Positions 8,307-17,301 of a stretch of DNA of 64,000 bases are shown here, piece by piece. Origin of the DNA: Kitasatospora terrestris (lineage in GTDB: Bacteria > Actinomycetota > Actinomycetes > Streptomycetales > Streptomycetaceae); assembly GCF_039542905.1 (NCBI RefSeq), contig NZ_BAABIS010000001.1, positions 6,882,001 to 6,946,000 of the forward strand. Direction: 5' to 3'. The notes under the pieces are model-generated. The model was not told where the DNA came from. It saw nothing but the letters and a program-made list of their open reading frames with translations, and did not search any database. Every line of letters starts with the position of its first letter. The first letter of the stretch is position 1. A program made the position numbers and the translations under genes.

Positions 8307-11000
8307 TCAGCCGCCGTCGAGCAGGCGCAGCCGTGCCGCGCGGCGCACCGCCTCGCGGCGGCTGCCGGTCAGCAGCTTCCGGTTGATGCTCTTCAGGTGC
8401 GTCTTGACGGTGTTCGGCGAGAGGAACAGCTCCTCGGCGATCTCCTGGGTGGAGAGCATCCGGGCGGCGCAGGCCAGCACCTCCCGCTCGCGCCCGGTCA
8501 GCGGCTCGGCCGGCGGCGCCTCGTCCTCGGGCGCTCCCCCGAGGTCGGCCGGGGCCGAGGTCGGGGCCCCGGTCGGGGCCGGGGCCAGGGCCGCAGCCGG
8601 GGGCCGCAGGTCGTCCGGCAGCCACGGGTGGGCGCGGGCGAGTTCGGGCCGCCGGCGCAGTTGGCGGCGCACCCAGCCGGCCGACTCGCGGAACGGCCGG
8701 CGCAGCAGCTCCGGTTCGGCGGTGGCCAACGCCTGGGCGAGCAGCCGGAGGCCCTCCGGGCCGTCCGCCGCGGGGTCGGCGCGGGCGAGCAGCAGCAGCG
8801 CCCGGGTTCGGGTCGCGGTGCCGACGGCGGGGGCGTCGCGCAGGGCGCGCAGCTGCCGCAGGGCGTCCTCCCGGTCGTGTCCGGCGGCCAGGCGGGCCCG
8901 CGTCGCGGTGAGGACGGACTCCGGGGCCCGGGCCGGCACGCCGTCCAGCGCCCGGACCGCCGCGTCGGGCCGGCCGGCCGCCAGGAGCGCGGCGCAGCCG
9001 GCGACGGCGAGGCGTTCGCGGCTCCACCCGGTCGGACGGTCCGCGAGTCCGGGCTCCCGGGCCGACTCCTCCAGGAGCCGCAGCGCCGCGTCGGGGCGGC
9101 CCCGGGCCAGGTGCAGCTCGGCGCGGATCACGGCGGCGCCGAGGGCGACCACCGGGTCGTGCCGCGGGTCGGGGTGGGCGGCCAGCCGGTCCAGTGCCGC
9201 GCGGGCGGCAGCGGGTTCGTCGTGTTCGAGCGCGGTGGCGGCCAGCACCAGGTTGCGGACGCCGGTCCGGCCCTCGGGCGGGAGGCTGGAGCGGTCGGCC
9301 GCCTCGTCGGCCTCGTGGACGCGCCGCTCGGCCCGGCCCGGCCGGCCGCGCAGGCAGTCGATGAGGGCCAGCCGGCACAGCGCGTCGTGGCGCAGCCGGG
9401 CGGTGGCGGGCGAGGGCGGCACCTGCGCGGCGGCGCCGAGGGCGCGGCCGGCCTCGTCGAGGCGGCCGTGCCACAGCAGGGCGGAGCCCAGGTCGGCGTC
9501 GACCTGGGTGAGCAGCTCGGGGTGCTGCTCCAGCAGCTCGGCCGGTGCGGCGCGGCAGAGTTCGTGGGCCCGGCGGGCGGACCGGTCGGCGAGCGCGGCC
9601 GATCCCACCGCGCGGGCGGCCCCGGTGCGGACGAACGCGGCCGCCAGCTGGTGGGTCGTCCGCTCGGGCGGCAGCTCCGGTTCGGCCCGGTCCAGGATTT
9701 GCAGCGCCGCCGCGGCGTCGTCGCGGGCCAGGTGGACGGCCGCCCGGACGAGTTCCGCGGCCGGGGTGCGGACGGTCGGCGGCATCCGGGAGAACAGTTC
9801 GCCCAGACGGGTGGCGTCCCGTCCGGCGAACAGCTCGCCGAGCGCCAGCTGGTCGACCAGGATCCGGGCGGCCAGGGCCCAGTCACCGCCCTCGGCGGCG
9901 TGGTCCAGCGCGGCCCGGTACTGCCCGTGCCCGGCGAGCCAGTGGGCGGCCCGGACGTGCAGCCGCTCGGCCCGCTCCGGGTCGGCGGCGTGCAGGTGCA
10001 GCCGGAGGATGGCGGCGAACACGGGATGCAGCCGGTACCAGCCGTCGCCCAGGGCCTCGGTGAAGGCGTTCTCCTGGTCCAGCCGGCCGAGGATCCGCAG
10101 GCCGTCGCGGCGGCCGGTGAGCGCGTCGGCGAGGTCGGGGTGGACCCGGGCGAGGATGCTGCAGCACAGCAGCAGGTCCTGGGTGGGCGCGGGCCGGGTG
10201 CGCAGCACCTCGGCCAGCAGGAAGTCCGACAGCACGGTGTGCTCGGCGTCGACCCGCTTGAGGTAGGTGTCGGGGTCGTCGGCCGCCTGCGCGGCGAGCG
10301 CGAGCAGCCGCACCCCGGCCGTCCAGCCGGAGACGGCGCGGTGCACCGCCGCGGCGGTGGCGTCGCCGAGCCGCAGGCCGTGGCGGCCGAGCACGGCGGA
10401 GGTCTCGTCGGGGGTGAGCGCCAGGTCGGCGGCGCGCACCTCGGCGAGTTCGCCGGCCGCCCGGTAGCGGTGCAGGGGAAGCAGCGGGTCGCTGCGCCCG
10501 ACCAGCACCAGCCGCAGGTGCCCGGCGGTGTGCCGGACCAGGTCGTGGAGCTGCTCGGTCAGCCGGGGGTCGTCGATGTTCTCGAACTCGTCCAGGACCA
10601 GGACCAGCGGCTCGGGCCGCCCGTTGATCCAGGCGGCCAGCCTGATCAGCAGGGACGGTTCGACGTGGTCGGCCTCGGCCGGGACGGCCAGGTCCTCCGG
10701 CAGCCCGGGGACGCCGGCCCGCAGGGCCTCGCGGACGTACGCCCAGAAGTTGCCGGGCCGGTTGTCGCTCGGCTCGACGGTCAGCCACCCCACCGCGCCG
10801 GGCGCGCGTCCGGCCGCCAGCCAGTCGGCCACCAGCAGGGTCTTGCCCGCGCCGGCCGGCCCGGTGACCAGGGTGACCGGCCGCCGCACCGCCTCGTCGA
10901 GCCGGTGGACCAGGCGCTCGCGGCGCAGGAAGGCCTCCGGCGGGCGAGGCGGCCGCAGGCGGGTGGTCAGCATCGGGTCGCCGTTGGGCATCAGAGACAT
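8307..11000 (-). CDS. LAL/MalT-like LuxR family transcriptional regulator
   Basis: 897-residue large ATP-binding LuxR-type activator, usual length for the family. The N-terminal AAA/STAND domain has Walker A GPAGAGKT (about residues 46-53) and a Walker B-like LVLVLDEFENI (about 128-138). A long alpha-helical TPR-like middle follows. The C-terminal LuxR helix-turn-helix is LTGREREVLACAARMLSTQE followed by IAEELFLSPNTVKTHLKSIN. Such proteins sense an effector through the middle domain and activate nearby genes. Here the neighbours are small membrane proteins on both sides (7566, 11190, 11776), the obvious candidate targets. The start ATG is at 11000; internal Mets at residues 4 and 10 are alternatives. 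Confidence 0.93.
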   Translation of the reverse strand: MSLMPNGDPMLTTRLRPPRPPEAFLRRERLVHRLDEAVRRPVTLVTGPAGAGKTLLVADWLAAGRAPGAVGWLTVEPSDNRPGNFWAYVREALRAGVPGLPEDLAVPAEADHVEPSLLIRLAAWINGRPEPLVLVLDEFENIDDPRLTEQLHDLVRHTAGHLRLVLVGRSDPLLPLHRYRAAGELAEVRAADLALTPDETSAVLGRHGLRLGDATAAAVHRAVSGWTAGVRLLALAAQAADDPDTYLKRVDAEHTVLSDFLLAEVLRTRPAPTQDLLLCCSILARVHPDLADALTGRRDGLRILGRLDQENAFTEALGDGWYRLHPVFAAILRLHLHAADPERAERLHVRAAHWLAGHGQYRAALDHAAEGGDWALAARILVDQLALGELFAGRDATRLGELFSRMPPTVRTPAAELVRAAVHLARDDAAAALQILDRAEPELPPERTTHQLAAAFVRTGAARAVGSAALADRSARRAHELCRAAPAELLEQHPELLTQVDADLGSALLWHGRLDEAGRALGAAAQVPPSPATARLRHDALCRLALIDCLRGRPGRAERRVHEADEAADRSSLPPEGRTGVRNLVLAATALEHDEPAAARAALDRLAAHPDPRHDPVVALGAAVIRAELHLARGRPDAALRLLEESAREPGLADRPTGWSRERLAVAGCAALLAAGRPDAAVRALDGVPARAPESVLTATRARLAAGHDREDALRQLRALRDAPAVGTATRTRALLLLARADPAADGPEGLRLLAQALATAEPELLRRPFRESAGWVRRQLRRRPELARAHPWLPDDLRPPAAALAPAPTGAPTSAPADLGGAPEDEAPPAEPLTGREREVLACAARMLSTQEIAEELFLSPNTVKTHLKSINRKLLTGSRREAVRRAARLRLLDGG

Positions 11001-11189
11001 CGGCTACCGCCTGGTTCCGCCCGGGGACGTGATCGTTTCCGACCGTAGCCCGGCCCCGCGGGTGTCGCCCGTCCGGGTGCCGCACGCCGCCTCACCCGGA
11101 ACAGGTGAGGCCGAACCGGCCGGAAGGAGCGAGGATCGCCAGGAGGGGCCGACCGGTCGGCCCCGGCGCGGTGACCGGGAGGAGAAGCC

Positions 11190-11711
11190 GTGACCACGTC
11201 CCACAGCCGTACCCCCGCCCCGCCCGAACCGTCCCGGGACCGGTCCGGAAAGCGGACCGACTACTCCGGCGCGGTGTACGGATCCATGCTGGCCGCCTCG
11301 GTGATCGCGGCCTCCAGCGTCACCGGGCCGCACCCGCGGGTGTCGCTGATCGTGCTGCTGCTGATCACCGGCCTGGTCTTCTGGGCCGCGCACGTCTACG
11401 CGAACGTCGCCGGCTCGCGCGAGATCGGCCGCCCGATCACCTTCGCCCAGGTGCACCGGGTCGGTGTCCGCGAGTGGTCGCTGGTCGAGGCGGCGGTGCT
11501 GCCGGCCCTGGCGGTGCTGGTCAGCCCCTGGCTCGGGATGGGGGAGACCGCCTGGCTGGCGCTCGGCGTCGCCATCGCACAGCAGGTGGGCTGGGCGACC
11601 CTGGGGGCTCGCCGGGCCGGTGCGACCTGGGGGCAGACCACCGCCGAGGGCGCGGTCAACCTGGTGCTCGGCCTGCTCATCGTGGCGGCCAAGGTGGCCG
11701 TCGGACACTGA
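11190..11711 (+). CDS. Hypothetical integral membrane protein
   Basis: 173 residues: a hydrophilic N-terminus (about 30 residues) and four predicted transmembrane segments (about 31-48, 52-70, 93-112, 150-170). No enzymatic motif is seen. The GTG start at 11190 has a good ribosome site (GGGAGGAG) 7-8 bases upstream. Divergent from the LAL regulator with about 190 bases between, and followed after 64 bases by the DUF7144-like paralogue, so probably a two-gene unit under that regulator (inference). Confidence 0.72.
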   Translation: MTTSHSRTPAPPEPSRDRSGKRTDYSGAVYGSMLAASVIAASSVTGPHPRVSLIVLLLITGLVFWAAHVYANVAGSREIGRPITFAQVHRVGVREWSLVEAAVLPALAVLVSPWLGMGETAWLALGVAIAQQVGWATLGARRAGATWGQTTAEGAVNLVLGLLIVAAKVAVGH

Positions 11712-11775
11712 CCGCCCGACCCGGGCACTGCCCGCCCGACCCGGACACTGACCGCCGTCCGTCCCGGAGGACACC

Positions 11776-12165
11776 ATGGCCCGCTCAGGACAGGTCACCT
11801 TCGCCGGTGTGCTGCTCGCCCTGCTCGGCGCGCTCAACGCCCTGGACGGCACCGCGGCGATCGCCCGGTCGCACGTCTTCGTCGCCGACGCCCACTTCGT
11901 GATCGGCGGCCTGCGGGCCTGGGGCTGGGTGCTGCTGGCCCTGGCCTTCGTCCAACTGGCCGCCGCCTGGGGCGTGCTGAGCGAGCGCGCGGAGTGGGCC
12001 CGCTGGACCGGTGTCGGCGCGCTCGGCCTCAACGCCTTCGCGCAGCTGGCCTTCACGCCCGCGTACCCGCTCTGGGCGGTGATCGTCATCGCGCTGGACG
12101 TGGTCGCCGTCTACGCCCTGACCGCGCTGTGGCCCGCGGCGCCGCGGGAGGCGGTCGGCGGCTGA
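11776..12165 (+). CDS. Four-helix membrane protein, DUF7144-like (copy 2)
   Basis: 129 residues, same length and helix layout as the gene at 7566. Shared blocks are GVLLALLGALNALDG, LRAWGWVLLALAFVQLAAAW and AYPLWAVIVIALDVVAVYAL. A good ribosome site (CCGGAGGA) precedes the ATG. Lies downstream of the 11190 membrane protein gene in the same direction. The presence of two paralogues on either side of the LAL regulator suggests an ancestral local duplication. Function unknown. Confidence 0.8.
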   Translation: MARSGQVTFAGVLLALLGALNALDGTAAIARSHVFVADAHFVIGGLRAWGWVLLALAFVQLAAAWGVLSERAEWARWTGVGALGLNAFAQLAFTPAYPLWAVIVIALDVVAVYALTALWPAAPREAVGG

Positions 12166-12224
12166 CCGGACCGGGGTGACCGGACCGGGGTGACCGGGTG
12201 GGCCGACCGGGTGAACCGGGCGGC
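12164..12224. repeat. Short tandem repeat, 14-base unit
   Basis: Immediately after the DUF7144-like stop, the unit GACCGGACCGGGGT occurs twice head to tail (12164-12177, 12178-12191) and then decays into GACCGGGTGGGCC and GACCGGGTGAACC. A replication-slippage type repeat with no gene. Confidence 0.6.
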
Positions 12225-12304
12225 CGGGGGTGCTGCGCAACCATCGCATGATCGACTCGTTGGATCATCGGCGGAGCTCATCACCTGCAGTGCGGAAGGC
12301 CCAG

Positions 12305-14155
12305 ATGGAGCCACACCTCCCCGAAGAACCGTTCCGGCCGACCGAGGCGGCCCTGGTGCACGACTACCGGCGCCTGGTGGCCCTGGCCTACCTGACCCTC
12401 CCGGCCGAGCGCGGGCGGCACTCCCGGGTGCTGACGGCCCACGCGGCGGTCCGCCGCTCGCTCCCGTCGCGCCGCGCGCTGCCGCTGGGCCGGCGCCGCC
12501 CGGCGGACGGGACCGAACTGCGCGGCCGCGTCCTGCGGACCGCGCTGGCCGGCCGCCGCCCGCTGCTGCCCCGGGCCCTCGGGCTGCGGCTCTTCCCGCC
12601 CGCCGCCGACGGCCAGGAGACCGCGTTCGACCAGGCCCTGCGCACCCTGGACGGCCCGGGCCGGGCCGCCTGGGCGCTGCGCGCGCTGTGGGGGTGCCCG
12701 ACCGGCGAGACCGTCGAGGTGCTGCGCGCCGCCGGGGTGACCCGGGCGGAGGCCGCGGCCGCCACGGCGGCGGCGGTGCCCGGACCGCCGCCCGGCGGCT
12801 GGGGCGGCCCCGGGCTCCCGGCCGCGTTCGACGCCTGCCGGGTGCAGGTGCGCCGGACCGACCCGCCGACCGGCCGCCGGGTCCTCGGCGCCGCGCTGGC
12901 CGCCGTCCTGCTGGCCGCGACCGCCGCGCTGGCGCCCCGGCTGGCGGGAGCGGACGGACCGGCCCGGGCGGACGGAGGATCCGCCGACGGCCGCCCGGCC
13001 GGCCCGGTGACCGGCCCGCCCGGCGGCCTCGCCGCGCTCGACACCGTGCCGCCGGACGCCTGGCGGCACACCGCCCGGATCGACTTCTCCGCGTGGCCCG
13101 CGCGCGGTGACCGCCGCACCGACCGGGCCCTGCTCGGCCGTGCCCTGGACGCCTGGCGCGCCGCCGGCCCGGCCGCGTCCGCCGCCGAGCCCGGCACCCC
13201 CGCCGGGCCGCCCGGCGGCGACGCGCGGGTGCTGTACGCCGGCGACGTGGACGGCGCGGCCGTCGTGCTGCTGTACGACGCCACCCGGATCGCCCGCTGG
13301 ACCGACGGCGAGGGCCTGCGGCTCGCCCGCGCCGACAGCTCGGACGTCACCACCGCCGCGGCGGTGACCCTGCGCCGCACCGGCGGCACGGTCCGCTACC
13401 TGCTGGCCCCGTGGATCGCCGAGGCGCAGTCGCGCCCGCTGGACCGCCCGGACGAGCCGGCCCACGGCCTCGCCGCACCCGACGGCGTGACCGCCCCGCT
13501 CCCGGCCGGGGGCGCCCCGGGCTGCCCGGGCGGCACCCTCCTGCACCTGCGCTCCTCGCCGCAGATCGCCGAGCAGCACGCCTTCGCGCTCGCGGACGTC
13601 GGCGGGCTGCTCCCCGCCCACCTGACGTACACCCCGCCGCCGGAGCAGGCACCGGCCCGGGCGCCGCGCGAGGCGGTCGGGGCGGAGGCGCTGCGGGCCT
13701 GGGCGGCGGCCGGCTGCGCGGTGCCCGACGCCTCGCCCGGCGTCCGGGCGCTGAACCTGTGGGCGTTCGCCGTCCAGCAGCTGCCCGCCGACGCCGGCCG
13801 GGCCACCTGGATGTGCCTGCGCGCCGACCGCTGGGCGGGTGACGGCTCGGCCGCCACCGCGGTGCTGCTGCCCGCCGAGGGCCGGGCCCGGCGCACCGGA
13901 GGCGCCCCGGGCCGGGCCTGCAGCCGCTTCGAGCAGGACACCGTGGGGTGGACCTGGTGGCGCTCCGCCGTCGGCGAGGACTACCTGCTCGCCGCCGGGA
14001 GCCGCCGGGTCACCCGGATCGACGTCCGGGGCCCCGGCTGGCAGGCCGACGGGCGGACGCTGGCCGTCCGCCGCACCGGCCCCGCAGTCCCCGTCCAGGT
14101 CGAGGCCCGGCTGGAGACCGGCTTCCGGATCGGCCCGCTCGCACCGCTCCGGTGA
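12305..14155 (+). CDS. Large single-pass membrane protein with a sigma-region-4-like cytoplasmic part
   Basis: 616 residues of no family I can name. Residues 1-185 are cytoplasmic; one stretch (QALRTLDGPGRAAWALRALW then TGETVEVLRAAGVTRAEAAA, about 105-150) resembles the spacing of ECF sigma region 4, a helix-turn-helix. A single transmembrane helix follows near residues 198-218 (RRVLGAALAAVLLAATAALA). The remaining 400 residues would be extracellular; they contain five or more cysteines and a Tyr/Thr-rich block but no catalytic motif I recognise. The ATG at 12305 fits the ribosome site region; an upstream in-frame start at 12230 is possible. It could be an envelope sensor; this is inference. 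Confidence 0.65.
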   Translation: MEPHLPEEPFRPTEAALVHDYRRLVALAYLTLPAERGRHSRVLTAHAAVRRSLPSRRALPLGRRRPADGTELRGRVLRTALAGRRPLLPRALGLRLFPPAADGQETAFDQALRTLDGPGRAAWALRALWGCPTGETVEVLRAAGVTRAEAAAATAAAVPGPPPGGWGGPGLPAAFDACRVQVRRTDPPTGRRVLGAALAAVLLAATAALAPRLAGADGPARADGGSADGRPAGPVTGPPGGLAALDTVPPDAWRHTARIDFSAWPARGDRRTDRALLGRALDAWRAAGPAASAAEPGTPAGPPGGDARVLYAGDVDGAAVVLLYDATRIARWTDGEGLRLARADSSDVTTAAAVTLRRTGGTVRYLLAPWIAEAQSRPLDRPDEPAHGLAAPDGVTAPLPAGGAPGCPGGTLLHLRSSPQIAEQHAFALADVGGLLPAHLTYTPPPEQAPARAPREAVGAEALRAWAAAGCAVPDASPGVRALNLWAFAVQQLPADAGRATWMCLRADRWAGDGSAATAVLLPAEGRARRTGGAPGRACSRFEQDTVGWTWWRSAVGEDYLLAAGSRRVTRIDVRGPGWQADGRTLAVRRTGPAVPVQVEARLETGFRIGPLAPLR

Positions 14156-14173
14156 GCGACGGCGCGCGGCCGG

Positions 14174-14860
14174 TCAACGGCTGCCCGGGGTGCCGGTCGG
14201 GGCCGCCGGGGCCGGGCAGTCCACCGCCCCCGGCCGCACCGTGATGCGCAGGCCCGGGGTGCGCAGCAGACCGGGCAGCTGCAGGTCGTGGACGGTCGCG
14301 GTGACCCGGTCGAACTTGGCGTAGCCGGCCTGGATGCCGAAGCGGTGCTCCGGGCTGCCCAGCGGATTGGGCACCGGCGTGGTGCCGTCCGGGGCGATCA
14401 CCGTGTCCGGGCCGTTGATGTTGAGGTCCACCAGGCCGTCCATGTCGAGCTCGCCGGTGGCGCTGTGCAGGTCCAGCACGGTGTTCTCAGTGACGATCTC
14501 CCAGGTGCCGGTGTCGCTGTCGCCGAGCGTGATCAGCAGCGTGTAGGTGGCCCCCATGATCTGCTGCTGCTGGGCCAGGCACAGCCCGTTGATCACGCCC
14601 TGGGCGAAGCCCATCCGCAGCGGGTGGACGGTCGTGGTGGTGCCGTCCGCCCGGACCGCGGTCTGGTCGACGACGGCCGCCGCGTACCGCGTGCCGTACA
14701 GGCTGCTGGTGGTCAACCGGACCGTCCCGGACTGGATCCGCAGCCCGCCCGCGAGCGCCCCGTCCGCCAGCGCGCCGCCGAGCGAACCCGCCGCCACCAG
14801 CGCCGGCAGCGCGACCAGCGCGCTGCGCCGCCAGTGGGTGCGCCCCGCCCCGCCGTTCAC
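14174..14860 (-). CDS. DUF6230-like secreted protein (third copy, divergent)
   Basis: 228 residues. The N-terminus THWRRSALVALPALVAAGSL with ALADGALAGGLRIQSGTVRLTT matches the two other DUF6230-like proteins in this array (WRRSALIALPA / WARSAAVLLPA, then A-GV/AL-A), although the rest has diverged. A signal or anchor segment at residues 10-35 and a Pro/Cys-containing C-terminus (AVDCPAPAAPTGTPGSR) are seen. The GTG start overlaps the stop of the gene before it as GTGA (14857-14860), so translation is coupled. Last gene of the array; function unknown. Confidence 0.7.
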   Translation of the reverse strand: MNGGAGRTHWRRSALVALPALVAAGSLGGALADGALAGGLRIQSGTVRLTTSSLYGTRYAAAVVDQTAVRADGTTTTVHPLRMGFAQGVINGLCLAQQQQIMGATYTLLITLGDSDTGTWEIVTENTVLDLHSATGELDMDGLVDLNINGPDTVIAPDGTTPVPNPLGSPEHRFGIQAGYAKFDRVTATVHDLQLPGLLRTPGLRITVRPGAVDCPAPAAPTGTPGSR

Positions 14861-15528
14861 GGGCCGGTCACCGTGATCGTGCCGGGCAGGTGCACCGGGT
14901 TGTTGGTGTTGCTCAGGTCGGAGTGGTCGTCGATGGTCTGGATGCCGTACACGTCGGCGTCGAAGTTGGTGGCGCCGGCGGTGAGTTGGATGAAGGAACC
15001 GAAGAAGTTCAGCAGGCCCTGGATGCCGCAGATCGGGATCAGCAGCACCGGCACGCAGATCTGCCTGATGTCGCCCCACATGATGGTGGTCTCCGGCTGG
15101 CCCGCCCTGTCGATGCCGCCGAGCGAGCCCGTGTCGGGCACCGAGATGGCGATCGCGGTGCCGTCCGGCGCGGTGTGCCTGACCTGCATGTTCCTGCGGA
15201 TCCGCAGCTGGGTGAAGGTGTACTGGGTGGTCACCCGGGTGGTGCCGTCGGACAGCCGGATCGTGACGTCGTTCTTCACCGTGAGGCCGACCGCGAGCAT
15301 GCTGTCGATGGTCACGCGCATCGGCGTGGGGGTGGGCAGGAACGGCATCCCGAGCGGCTGCGGCTCGCCCGGCAGGGCGGCCGGGGCGGCACGGGCGGCC
15401 TGGACCGCGGCGGCGGCCGGGGCCCTGGGCGGCGCGGCGGCACCTGCCGGTTGGTCGGGGGCGAGGGCCGTCGCGACCAGGGCCGCGAAGGCGCCGGTGA
15501 CGGCGGCCGCCCGCCGCGCCCGGCTCAC
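14857..15528 (-). CDS. Secreted hypothetical protein of the DUF6230/DUF6114 array
   Basis: 223 residues, Ala-rich signal peptide (ARRAAAVTGAFAALVATALA) and an Ala/Pro linker up to about residue 65. The mature domain has beta-rich repeats such as RVTIDSMLAVGLTVKNDVTI and one hydrophobic Cys-containing stretch ICVPVLLIPICGIQGLLNFF that could be a hairpin or membrane-embedded segment. No family recognised. Start and stop both overlap neighbours by GTGA (15525-15528 and 14857-14860), a tight translational-coupling chain. Confidence 0.65.
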   Translation of the reverse strand: MSRARRAAAVTGAFAALVATALAPDQPAGAAAPPRAPAAAAVQAARAAPAALPGEPQPLGMPFLPTPTPMRVTIDSMLAVGLTVKNDVTIRLSDGTTRVTTQYTFTQLRIRRNMQVRHTAPDGTAIAISVPDTGSLGGIDRAGQPETTIMWGDIRQICVPVLLIPICGIQGLLNFFGSFIQLTAGATNFDADVYGIQTIDDHSDLSNTNNPVHLPGTITVTGP

Positions 15529-15932
15529 TCCACGCCCCCGGCGACCGCCCGGGCGCGGGCCCGGCGCGGACCCCAGCCCGCCGTCATCGCCCCGCCGAGC
15601 ACCCCCAGCAGCATCCCGAGCAGGAAGCCGCCCAGGTTGGACACCACCAGCGACACCACCGCCAGCACGGTGCCGATCAGCCCGAAGGTGACCCGCTGGC
15701 GCGGCGCGGCGATCGGGATCAGCCCGCACAGCATCATCCCGCCGCCGACCAGGTACCCGGCCACCGCGTTGAAGCCGACCGCGGTGACCAGCTGGATCGC
15801 GCCGAGCGAGAACTTCAGCACCGTCCAGCCGCCGAGCACCAGCCACAGCCCGCCCCAGAACGGCCGGGTCCGGCGGAAGGCGGTGAACCAGCGCCACCCG
15901 GCCCCGACGGCGGAGCGCGTCCGGGTCAGCAC
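15525..15932 (-). CDS. DUF6114-like membrane protein (copy 2)
   Basis: 135 residues with four transmembrane helices. It shares with the gene at 16695 the order FRRTRPFWGGLW (helix 1), VGGGMMLCGLIPIAAPRQR (helix 2-3 turn), VLAVVSLVVSNLGGFLLGML and LGGAMTAGW. The TRPFW and NLGGFxxGM blocks are the family signature. Its GTG start lies 7 bases inside the end of the upstream DUF6230-like gene. Presumed membrane partner of the secreted DUF6230 protein; the role of the pair is unknown. Confidence 0.78.
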   Translation of the reverse strand: MLTRTRSAVGAGWRWFTAFRRTRPFWGGLWLVLGGWTVLKFSLGAIQLVTAVGFNAVAGYLVGGGMMLCGLIPIAAPRQRVTFGLIGTVLAVVSLVVSNLGGFLLGMLLGVLGGAMTAGWGPRRARARAVAGGVE

Positions 15933-16693
15933 GTGCCGGCCGATCCGGCGACCACCCGGATGTTCAGGGCGGGCAGGGTGAGCGAACCGGCGATCTCCGC
16001 GGTGTAGGCGTTGGCGTTCAGCCCCGCCAGGTTGACCGTCGACCCGGTCGGCCCCGACCCGGCCGAGCCCAGGCCGAACCCGCCGGCCTGCGCCCCGGCC
16101 AGCGGCTGCCCGGCGACCATCACCTGGTCCGCAGACATGCCGAGCACCGCGTTCTGCAGCGTGGTGTTGCCCGCGGCGGACAGCGCCGGCGCCTCGATGT
16201 ACAGGTTGGAGGCGTTGATGTCGGTGGTCACCGTGGCCGGCGGCGCCGCGGTCACCGGTTGACCGGCGGTCAGCAGCAGCGAGTACGGCACGCCCGCGAT
16301 CGACTGGTGGACGATGCCGCACAGCCCGGCCAGCCCGGCACTGGCGAACCCGACCCGGGCCATCGCCGTCCCGGTCGAGGTCGAGCCGTTGGCCGCCTCG
16401 ATGGTCGGGGTGTTGAGGATCGCGCCGAAGCCGGTGCCGGACACTCCGTTGGAGGTGAGGGTGAACGGCGTGTTGGTGACGTTGAAGCCCGCGGCCAGCG
16501 CGCCGTTCGCGAGCGCCGCGCCGAGCGCGCCCACGGTCAGTGTGGCCGGCAGCAGCACGGCCGCGGAACGGGCCCAGCGGGTGCCGCGCGCGGTGCCGTC
16601 GGCGGCCTCCGCGCGCATCGCCCGGTTCCAGTCGGCCGCCGATCGGCGAAGGCGCAGCGGGTACCGGCGCAGGTCCGGCAGACGGAACGTCAT
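15926..16693 (-). CDS. DUF6230-like secreted protein (copy 2)
   Basis: 255 residues. A 35-residue basic N-terminal extension precedes the hydrophobic segment WARSAAVLLPATLTVGALGA (about residues 41-60). The mature part is Ala/Gly/Thr/Asn-rich and beta-like, with FTLTSNGVSGTGFGAIL, LCGIVHQSIAGVPYSLLLTA and a final cysteine (VVAGSAGTC). The gene at 17369 has the matching blocks FTLSSATVAAPKGLGAVL, ICIHAVQSVNLPVVGTWSL-like and a final GGGDC. Related proteins are sometimes auto-annotated as cholesterol esterase, for which I see no catalytic motif. One base separates it from the upstream DUF6114-like gene. Confidence 0.8.
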   Translation of the reverse strand: MTFRLPDLRRYPLRLRRSAADWNRAMRAEAADGTARGTRWARSAAVLLPATLTVGALGAALANGALAAGFNVTNTPFTLTSNGVSGTGFGAILNTPTIEAANGSTSTGTAMARVGFASAGLAGLCGIVHQSIAGVPYSLLLTAGQPVTAAPPATVTTDINASNLYIEAPALSAAGNTTLQNAVLGMSADQVMVAGQPLAGAQAGGFGLGSAGSGPTGSTVNLAGLNANAYTAEIAGSLTLPALNIRVVAGSAGTC

Positions 16694-16694
16694 C

Positions 16695-17264
16695 TCACGC
16701 CTCCGCGGTCTCGGGTGCGGCCGCGGCGGGCGTCGCGGCGGGGCGGCGGCCGAGCCGGAGGTGCCCGGGCCGGGGGGACGGCTTCTCCGGCAGCCAGCCG
16801 ACCGCCATCGAACCGCCCAGCACGGAGAGGAACATGCCGACGAAGAACCCGCCCAGGTTGGTCAGCGGGAACGACGCGACGCCGACGATCACCGCCACCA
16901 CGCCCGCGGTGTGCCGCTGGCCCGGCAGCAGCAGCATCAGCGCGGCCAGCGCCAGCAGGATCGCGCCGCCCGCCATGCCGGTGATCCCGCCGACGCCGAC
17001 GTGCAGGATCCGGCCGACCGGTGCCAGCGGCAGGTAGAGGATCACGAAGCCGCCGAGCCCGGTCCACACCGAGGCCCAGAACGGGCGGGTGCGGCGCCAG
17101 CGGCGCAGGGCGAGGCGCCCGCGGGTGAACGTGCCGGGCGTGCCGGGGGCCGTCGGGGTGGCGGGGGTCGCGGGGGTGCCGGAACCCGCCGGGGCGATGG
17201 GGCCGGTCGGGGGCGGGGTTCCGGGACCGGTCGAGGTGTCGGGGGTGGGCGGGGTGGGTGCCAT
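16695..17264 (-). CDS. DUF6114-like membrane protein (copy 1)
   Basis: 189 residues: a cytoplasmic Pro/Thr/Gly-rich N-terminal region of about 55 residues, then four transmembrane helices with the signature WRRTRPFWASVWTGLGGF, ALAALMLLLPGQRHTAGVVA, LTNLGGFFVGMFLSVLGGSM and AVGWLPEKP. The ATG at 17264 is chosen because a further upstream start would run into the hairpin at 17302-17335. One base from the next gene; together they repeat the DUF6230-DUF6114 order. Confidence 0.78.
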   Translation of the reverse strand: MAPTPPTPDTSTGPGTPPPTGPIAPAGSGTPATPATPTAPGTPGTFTRGRLALRRWRRTRPFWASVWTGLGGFVILYLPLAPVGRILHVGVGGITGMAGGAILLALAALMLLLPGQRHTAGVVAVIVGVASFPLTNLGGFFVGMFLSVLGGSMAVGWLPEKPSPRPGHLRLGRRPAATPAAAAPETAEA

Positions 17265-17301
17265 CGGGGTCCTCGCTGGGGGCGTCGGGAGGGGCGGGGG
17301 T

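Noticed and set aside
7791..11048. 1085-codon open frame antisense to the LAL regulator
   Set aside because: Mirror of a strong GC3-biased gene; composition Gly/Arg/Val-rich without domains, while the minus-strand protein shows complete Walker and LuxR motifs.
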